From contig CALHKJ010000186.1 of the NCBI GenBank assembly GCA_938033975.1, forward strand, positions 1-6,662: a stretch of DNA of 6,662 nucleotides, read 5' to 3'. Made by a program: the position numbers and the translations under genes. Each line of letters begins with the position of its first letter. Within the stretch, counting starts at the first letter, position 1. Origin of the DNA: an uncultured Saprospiraceae bacterium. Its GTDB lineage: Bacteria > Bacteroidota > Bacteroidia > Chitinophagales > Saprospiraceae. Below are positions 1 to 4,580 of this stretch, one piece after another. The notes under the pieces were generated by a model. That model was not told the DNA's origin, searched no databases, and was given only the letters and a program-made list of their open reading frames with translations.

Positions 1-69
1 ATCATTGTTACAAGCCGCAATTGTTAGTAGTAAAAATACAGACAACAAAATTGAGTTAATCTTCGACAT
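1..69 (-). CDS. N-terminus of a lipoprotein (partial, runs off left edge)
   Basis: Reading the minus strand from an ATG at 67-69 gives 23 codons that stay open to the window edge: MSKINSILLSVFLLLTIAACNND. This is a textbook type II signal peptide, with a short n-region holding one lysine, a hydrophobic core (about residues 7-16) and a lipobox IAAC with the modified cysteine at residue 20. The mature protein would start C-N-N-D and be anchored in the envelope by lipid. Nothing of the functional domain lies in the window, so no function can be given. It is transcribed in the same direction as the amidohydrolase upstream, 81 bp away. A -7-like box in that gap suggests it may have its own promoter. 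Confidence 0.75.
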   Translation of the reverse strand, partial: MSKINSILLSVFLLLTIAACNND

Positions 70-101
70 CTTTTATTTTAATAAATTATAACAGTTTAAC
101 G

Positions 102-109
102 CAAAGGTA
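102..109 (-). promoter_or_regulatory. Candidate Bacteroidota -7 promoter element for the left-edge lipoprotein gene
   Basis: The minus strand reads TACCTTTG here, an exact match to the Bacteroidota -7 consensus TAnnTTTG. Transcription would start a few bases downstream, near 97, leaving a leader of about 28 nt before the ATG at 69. No TTG -33 element is visible at the usual 17-23 bp upstream spacing, so the call rests on one short motif and its position. The gene could also be read through from the amidohydrolase. Confidence 0.4.
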
Positions 110-150
110 TGTCATTCAGTTATCTGAGATGTGTAAAAATCTTGTAAGAA

Positions 151-1872
151 CTATTGATTTTTAGAATAACGTATCTTACCTGCGACAATTGTGTGCAAAA
201 CATCTATGTTCTCAATTTCATCTTCCTTGCAAGTCAAAATATTCTTATCAAGAACCACAAAGTCTGCATATTTACCAATCTCAATACTTCCTTTTTTATC
301 TTCTTCAAATCCAGCAAAGGCAGGAGCCATGGTGTAAGAATATAGTGCTTCCTCTCTGGTCATTACTTGTTCTGGGATAAATTCCATTTCTGGATTTTTT
401 CTTTTTCGAGTTATCGAAGCATAGATGCTTGCAAGTGGATTAACGTCTTCAACTGGTGCATCGGTGCCGTTTACTACGACAGCCCCAGCATCAAGTAAGG
501 ATCTCCAAGCATAGGCTCCTTCTGATGCTCTTTCATGTCCAAGTCTTGTTTCTACAAATGGGGCATCGGAAGTACAATGTATTCCTTGCATAGATGCAAT
601 AGCTCCTATTTCTTTGAATCGCGGAATATCATCTACATGCAAATGTTGTGCATGTTCAACCCTCCATCTTAGGTCTGCCGACTTGTCTTTATTTTTGTAT
701 GATTCAAAAATGTCCAGTGTAGCACGATTTGCTTTGTCTCCAATGGCATGCACACAAAGTTGCATTTCATTGTCATAAGCCATTTGAGCTATCTTTTCAA
801 CCTCCGATACCTCTGTCGTATTTTGCCCATGGAAATCTTTTTTATCTGAATAAGGCTCTAACAGCCAAGCACCATGTGCACCTAAAGCTCCATCTAATTC
901 TGATTTAACTGCTCGACAAGTATAAAAGCCATCTCCTACATCTAGCATTCTTAAATCACTAAGCTTATTTTCCATTTCGGCTGCACTATGTCTCACCATA
1001 ACCCAAAGTCTTAGATTATGCTCTCCATTTCTAGCCATTTCCTCATACCATTTTAGTTCATGAAACTTTGAGCCCGCATCTTGAAAAGAGGTTATCCCCT
1101 TTGAAAGACATTCTTCCTCAGCAATTTTGATGGCATCTTTCCATATTTCTTTTCTCTTTTCTTCTGGCATCTCATTGAGATACTCTTGATAAGCATTTCG
1201 GATTGGCGTCATGGCTCTTTCTTCAAATACACCAATAGCTTCTCCACTATTATTCCTAATGATTTTTCCTCCAACTGGATCTGGTGTTTCTTTATTTACA
1301 CCCGCAAGTTCCATAGCTTTTTCATTGGCGAAAAGTGAGTGGCCGGAAGCATGAATAAGAATTACTGGGTGATCCTTGGATAGCTCACTGATGGAAGTAT
1401 GTGTTGGGTATTTGCCTAGAGCCTCCTCCGGTACTTTCGTAAATTTTTCTTGATGCCAACCTCTTCCATAAATCCATTCTCCAGGCTCTGTTTCACTAAT
1501 CTTTGCATCGACTTTTGCCGTTATTTGTTGCCAAGAAGTGTCAGCCAAAAAATTTAAATTTTGCAAACTTTTGCCCAAGCCAGAATAATGGCCATGTCCT
1601 TCAATAAAGCCTGCCATTAAAAATTGACCATTCATATCATGAACTAAAGTATTTTCTCCTTTGTGAAGTAAAAGATCTTCAGTTGTTCCAAGCATGCTAA
1701 TCTTACCATCCTTAACACCAATGGCATCATAGGCGACTTTTTTTTCAACTACTGGATAAATTTCTGCGTTGGTATATATACTATCAAGAAAGTTCTTTTC
1801 TTCTCCACATCCAGCTAGGCATAAGCAAGAAAATAACAGTAAATTTTTGAGGTACTTGGTAATGGGTTTCAT
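151..1872 (-). CDS. Lipoprotein metal-dependent amidohydrolase, YtcJ/Amidohydro_3 type
   Basis: This is a 573-residue protein of the amidohydrolase superfamily, whose members use one or two metal ions to hydrolyse C-N bonds. The closest recognisable group is YtcJ / N-substituted formamide deformylase-like Amidohydro_3; the substrate is unknown. I start it at the ATG at 1870-1872 because this begins a clean lipoprotein signal peptide: basic n-region, hydrophobic stretch, lipobox LAGC with Cys22. An ATG at 1908 would add 12 residues and spoil it. Visible family motifs are the metal-binding H-G-H (His93, His95) after the first strands, the K-S-E-L-D-G-A-L-G segment (Lys323), V-H-A-I-G-D (His375), V-E-H-A-Q-H (His407, His410), and N-G-T-D-A-P-V-E with the likely catalytic Asp471. 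The C-terminal G-S-I-E-I-G-K-Y-A-D-F-V-V-L-D marks return to the small beta domain. Length and motif order look complete. Mature C-G-E-E-K places acidic residues near the lipid anchor. The family call is firm; the substrate is not. Confidence 0.9.
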   Translation of the reverse strand: MKPITKYLKNLLLFSCLCLAGCGEEKNFLDSIYTNAEIYPVVEKKVAYDAIGVKDGKISMLGTTEDLLLHKGENTLVHDMNGQFLMAGFIEGHGHYSGLGKSLQNLNFLADTSWQQITAKVDAKISETEPGEWIYGRGWHQEKFTKVPEEALGKYPTHTSISELSKDHPVILIHASGHSLFANEKAMELAGVNKETPDPVGGKIIRNNSGEAIGVFEERAMTPIRNAYQEYLNEMPEEKRKEIWKDAIKIAEEECLSKGITSFQDAGSKFHELKWYEEMARNGEHNLRLWVMVRHSAAEMENKLSDLRMLDVGDGFYTCRAVKSELDGALGAHGAWLLEPYSDKKDFHGQNTTEVSEVEKIAQMAYDNEMQLCVHAIGDKANRATLDIFESYKNKDKSADLRWRVEHAQHLHVDDIPRFKEIGAIASMQGIHCTSDAPFVETRLGHERASEGAYAWRSLLDAGAVVVNGTDAPVEDVNPLASIYASITRKRKNPEMEFIPEQVMTREEALYSYTMAPAFAGFEEDKKGSIEIGKYADFVVLDKNILTCKEDEIENIDVLHTIVAGKIRYSKNQ

Positions 1873-1881
1873 TTTATAAAA

Positions 1882-1889
1882 TATCTTTG
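1882..1889 (+). promoter_or_regulatory. Candidate Bacteroidota -7 promoter element for the prenyl synthase gene
   Basis: The plus strand reads TATCTTTG, an exact TAnnTTTG match, inside the 36-bp divergent gap. A TTG at 1856-1858 lies 23 bp upstream, at the upper end of the spacing reported for the -33 element. Transcription would start near 1894, giving a leader of only about 15 nt before the ATG at 1909. The motif is short and could be chance in AT-rich DNA, but its placement is apt. Confidence 0.45.
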
Positions 1890-1908
1890 AACCAAGATAA
1901 TCAACCAT

Positions 1909-2889
1909 ATGTCAAAAAACATTTTAGAGTTACAAAAATTTTACTCCTCAGCTCTTGAAAAGGTGAACTTACCTTCGATTACCCCCAATTTATATGATCC
2001 CGTCCACTATATATTAGGTATAGGAGGGAAAAGGATTCGGCCAGTTTTAGTCTTAGCTGCTTATAATTTATACGGAGAAAATTTTGATGAGGCAATTCCT
2101 GCTGCTCATGCTGTAGAATATTTTCATAATTTTTCTTTGATGCATGATGATATAATGGATGCTGCCGATCTCAGAAGGGGTAGCCAAACTGTTCATAAAA
2201 AGTATGATCTAAATACTGCCATTCTTTCTGGAGATGTCATGTTGATCAAAGCCTATGAATTCCTTGAAGCTTATCCTGCAGACTTGCAAGTAAAGCTATT
2301 TAAATTATTCAATGCCACTTCCGTAAAAATTTGTGAGGGTCAACAAATGGATATTGACTTCGAGACAAGAGATGATGTTAGCATAACAGAGTATCTTGAA
2401 ATGATAACAAAAAAGACTGCTGTACTCTTAGGTTTGGCTCAGCAATTTGGAGGACTAATTGGTGGTGCTTCTGATGTGGATTCTAAGCACCTCTATGGCT
2501 TTGCAAAAAATATGGGAATAGCCTTTCAGGTTCAGGATGATGTTCTGGATGTTTTTGCCTCAAGCCTTGATTCAGGTAAAACGGAAGGAGGGGATATTTT
2601 ACAAAAAAAGAAAACTTATCTATATCTGAAATCTCTTGAATTACTTGGTGAGCAAGATGCTGAAAGATTGAAATATCTATATTCTGATCAGGATGAAATT
2701 GGGGGAACAGAACTTGTTGAAGAGGGTAGAGCTTTGATGAAAGACTGTCATGTTAAAGTCTATGCGCAAGAACTGAAAGAAAACTATCAGCAGCTTTCAT
2801 TTTCACATTTAGACTCAATTTCAGTTGAAGATTCTAAGAAGGAAGTATTGCGAACTTATGCTACGCAATTATTGAACAGAACTAGCTAG
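1909..2889 (+). CDS. Short-chain polyprenyl (geranylgeranyl/farnesyl) diphosphate synthase
   Basis: This 326-residue trans-isoprenyl diphosphate synthase is an all-helical cytosolic enzyme. It condenses isopentenyl diphosphate with an allylic diphosphate, using Mg2+ held by two aspartate-rich motifs. Visible in order are G-K-R-I-R-P (40-45, diphosphate binding), the first Asp-rich motif D-D-I-M-D (80-84) followed by R-R-G (89-91), K-K-T (168-170), and the second Asp-rich motif in F-Q-V-Q-D-D-V-L-D (Asp210, Asp211, Asp214). After it comes G-G-D-I with K-K-T-Y-L (234-238), the form common in Bacteroidota. Length matches the family and no key residue is missing. Phe75, five residues before the first motif, is a bulky side chain at a known chain-length position, which favours C15-C20 over longer products. 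The first motif is the plain DDxxD form without the two-residue insertion of proteobacterial IspA. The likely role is precursor supply for menaquinone, carotenoids or other isoprenoids; the exact product length is inferred. The ATG directly abuts the upstream opposite-strand ATG as CATATG. Confidence 0.93.
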   Translation: MSKNILELQKFYSSALEKVNLPSITPNLYDPVHYILGIGGKRIRPVLVLAAYNLYGENFDEAIPAAHAVEYFHNFSLMHDDIMDAADLRRGSQTVHKKYDLNTAILSGDVMLIKAYEFLEAYPADLQVKLFKLFNATSVKICEGQQMDIDFETRDDVSITEYLEMITKKTAVLLGLAQQFGGLIGGASDVDSKHLYGFAKNMGIAFQVQDDVLDVFASSLDSGKTEGGDILQKKKTYLYLKSLELLGEQDAERLKYLYSDQDEIGGTELVEEGRALMKDCHVKVYAQELKENYQQLSFSHLDSISVEDSKKEVLRTYATQLLNRTS

Positions 2890-3362
2890 AAATCAAAAAG
2901 TTCATCTAGCAAGGCAGCTCTAGTTGTTTCATTATAATTGCTGGTGCATAGCTCACCGGTTCCAGGCTCCATTATGCTTAAGCAAATATTGTTTGGGTCA
3001 GAAGCAGTAGTATGAGGTCTATTTAAAACGCAATGACCAAGTTCATGGTACATAACATATTCTTTTTCGAGTTCAGTAGCCAACTTCCAATATACAGGAT
3101 CTACTGCTATAGACTCATTGTTGCCATTTTCATCTCTTCTACATCGACCAATGACTGAAGGATCTGAAATATTTTCAAACTGTACGAGAATCCCAAGCGA
3201 GTCAATTGATAGATCGAAATCTCTATCATTGGCTTCAAGAATAAAACTCTCAATATAGGGAAGCAAATCAGGATCAATATCCGGTTCTACCTCTTCTTGA
3301 CATCCAAAGAATAAAAGAGAGACAGTTGCTACAAAAAGTACAGAGTAAAAATATTTTGCCAT
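2886..3362 (-). CDS. Small lipoprotein zinc metallopeptidase (putative, HExxH)
   Basis: This is a 158-residue envelope protein. The ATG at 3360-3362 is chosen because it opens a signal peptide ending in F-F-G-C (Cys21, lipid site). The frame could reach back to a TTG at 3395, but that adds 11 residues before the signal. The body carries H-E-L-G-H (106-110), with His106 and His110 as metal ligands and Glu107 as catalytic base. A further histidine at 117 (H-C-V-L-N-R-P-H) and S-I-M (129-131) follow, resembling a metzincin third ligand and Met-turn. The third histidine is one residue further away than in the classic HExxHxxGxxH motif. Four cysteines (74, 111, 127, 139) could form disulfides outside the cytoplasm. 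The segment after the anchor is very acidic (C-Q-E-E-V-E-P-D-I-D-P-D). I recognise this as a Bacteroidota-type putative metallopeptidase; the substrate is unknown. It sits 48 bp behind the membrane-protein gene and may share its transcript. Its stop overlaps the stop of the convergent prenyl synthase. Confidence 0.8.
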   Translation of the reverse strand: MAKYFYSVLFVATVSLLFFGCQEEVEPDIDPDLLPYIESFILEANDRDFDLSIDSLGILVQFENISDPSVIGRCRRDENGNNESIAVDPVYWKLATELEKEYVMYHELGHCVLNRPHTTASDPNNICLSIMEPGTGELCTSNYNETTRAALLDELFDF

Positions 3363-3410
3363 TGAATTAAATCTTATGAAAACATAACGCAACAAGACTT
3401 GAAATAGTTG

Positions 3411-3785
3411 TCAATTGTTAGTATCAAATCTATGAAGAAAATAGCCAATAGTCAAAATAATGAAGGCAGCAAGGTGAGTATACATGGCGCCCTGATGACT
3501 AATGTACCCAGTATTTAACATACCATAACATTGAAAGGTGATAAATAATTGGAATCCCATTGCCAATAGATAAAACTGAAGAAAAAGCTTAGAATGTTCT
3601 TCAACAGACAGATATACAAACAAATATGCAAGCGAAAAACTTATTGCAATCAAGCTATATAGCTTGATAATCGGAAAAGCCAATGTTTGCGGGGTTCCTT
3701 GATAATATAATAATTCAGGGTAAAAGAATAGAATCAGACCTCCAAGCCCTTCAATGATAATATGCGCTAAAAGAAACTTCTTCAT
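3411..3785 (-). CDS. Four-helix membrane protein of unknown function
   Basis: This is a 124-residue, strongly hydrophobic protein starting at the ATG at 3783-3785 (M-K-K). Four likely membrane helices can be drawn at about residues 4-22, 38-60, 65-86 and 100-117, with a short charged loop (V-E-E-H-S-K, 61-66) between helices 2 and 3 and a polar tail. The overall size and layout resemble small uncharacterised DUF-type four-helix inner-membrane proteins, but I cannot assign a family. No catalytic or metal-binding motif stands out. It is divergent from the TetR regulator with 46 bp between the starts, an arrangement common where the regulator controls the neighbour. That link is inferred. No clear ribosome binding site is visible, as is usual in Bacteroidota. 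Confidence 0.75.
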   Translation of the reverse strand: MKKFLLAHIIIEGLGGLILFFYPELLYYQGTPQTLAFPIIKLYSLIAISFSLAYLFVYLSVEEHSKLFLQFYLLAMGFQLFITFQCYGMLNTGYISHQGAMYTHLAAFIILTIGYFLHRFDTNN

Positions 3786-3800
3786 ATTGCAAAGTAAAGC

Positions 3801-3825
3801 TTAGCTAATAATAAAATTGTAATTT
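3801..3825. promoter_or_regulatory. Possible operator palindromes in the tetR / membrane-protein divergent gap
   Basis: The 46-bp gap between the two divergent starts holds a perfect 8-bp palindrome TTAGCTAA (3801-3808) and an inverted repeat AAATT-GT-AATTT (3814-3825) ending six bases before the tetR ATG. TetR proteins bind inverted repeats, often in their own divergent promoter, so either could be part of an operator. Both are short and AT-rich, and no full-length 14-20 bp palindrome is present, so chance is a real alternative. Near-matches to TAnnTTTG occur on both strands (TAATTTCG on plus at 3820-3827 and TTACTTTG on minus), each with one mismatch. Confidence 0.25.
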
Positions 3826-3831
3826 CGTCAC

Positions 3832-4515
3832 ATGAATTCTCAAAAGAGGCAAGAAAAAGAGTCAGCAATAATAGATGCAGCCGAAGCTGTGTTTCAAGCT
3901 GTTGGATTCAAAAATGCAAAAATGGATGATATAGCAAAAGCCGCTGGTATCACCAAAGTTACTTTGTATTCTTATTTCCAAAGTAAAGAAAATCTATATC
4001 TAAGTATTTCTTACCGAGCTGTAAATCTACTTACTAAGAGTTTTGGTGATATAGTTGAGAGAAATCATCACAAACCAAGATTGGAAGTGGTGCTTCAGAT
4101 TGTAGAATCCTTTATGGATTTCTGCTCGCAAAATTTTCTATACTCAGAAGCATTGCTAGATTACTTCGAAATGAATCGTTCTAGTGATTCAGGAAAAGAT
4201 GAGTCTAAACTTACTGAAGCAGTTATTCAAAGCAATTATTACAAACGTATCCAAGAAATACAAAATGAACCTTTTAAGATATTGGCAAAAGAAGTTGCCA
4301 AGGGACAAAATGAAGGTAGCATTTTGATGAAAGTAGATTCAATGCTTTACACTTTACATGCTTGGACTGCCTCCCTTGGATATATCAAAATCATCAATTC
4401 TACAGGGACGCCTACTATCTTTAATATAGATCTAAGCAAGTTGAAACAAATGAACTTGAAGTTGGCGGAACAAATTTTGCTTGGTAAAATAGAATTGGGC
4501 GAGGGTCCGATATGA
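3832..4515 (+). CDS. TetR/AcrR-family transcriptional regulator
   Basis: This 227-residue cytosolic DNA-binding protein, acting as a dimer, is usually a repressor released by a small ligand. The N-terminal part (about 8-58) is the standard TetR domain: a first helix ending A-A-E-A-V-F, then G-F-K-N-A-K-M-D-D-I-A-K-A-A-G-I, the recognition helix T-K-V-T-L-Y-S-Y-F (41-49) and S-K-E-N-L (51-55). The rest (about 60-227) is a divergent helical ligand-binding/dimer domain that gives no hint of the ligand. Length is normal. Its start is 46 bp from the divergent membrane-protein gene, its most likely target besides itself. The downstream LRR gene begins 65 bp after the TGA stop in the same direction, so read-through is possible but a functional tie is not shown. 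Confidence 0.93.
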   Translation: MNSQKRQEKESAIIDAAEAVFQAVGFKNAKMDDIAKAAGITKVTLYSYFQSKENLYLSISYRAVNLLTKSFGDIVERNHHKPRLEVVLQIVESFMDFCSQNFLYSEALLDYFEMNRSSDSGKDESKLTEAVIQSNYYKRIQEIQNEPFKILAKEVAKGQNEGSILMKVDSMLYTLHAWTASLGYIKIINSTGTPTIFNIDLSKLKQMNLKLAEQILLGKIELGEGPI

Positions 4516-4580
4516 TTGTGTCTTAGGCAGCGAGAATGAGTATTCTGTCGTATTTAAGGTACACATCAAGAATCAAAACA

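Noticed and set aside
114..127. Hairpin TCAG-TTAT-CTGA in the gap after the amidohydrolase, as a terminator
   Set aside because: The stem is only 4-5 bp and the minus strand has no T-run after it.
154..380. Two overlapping plus-strand open frames of 63 codons over the 3' end of the amidohydrolase
   Set aside because: They are inside a well-supported opposite-strand gene and have low-complexity, Phe/Ile/Ser-rich translations with no motif.
1873..1908. Amidohydrolase start at the ATG at 1906-1908
   Set aside because: It would add 12 residues ahead of an otherwise ideal lipoprotein signal peptide and would overlap the promoter-like box. The ATG at 1872 explains the sequence better.
3363..3395. 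Upstream TTG start for the metallopeptidase
   Set aside because: It is a rare start codon, and the extension only lengthens the n-region before a complete signal peptide that begins at the ATG at 3362.
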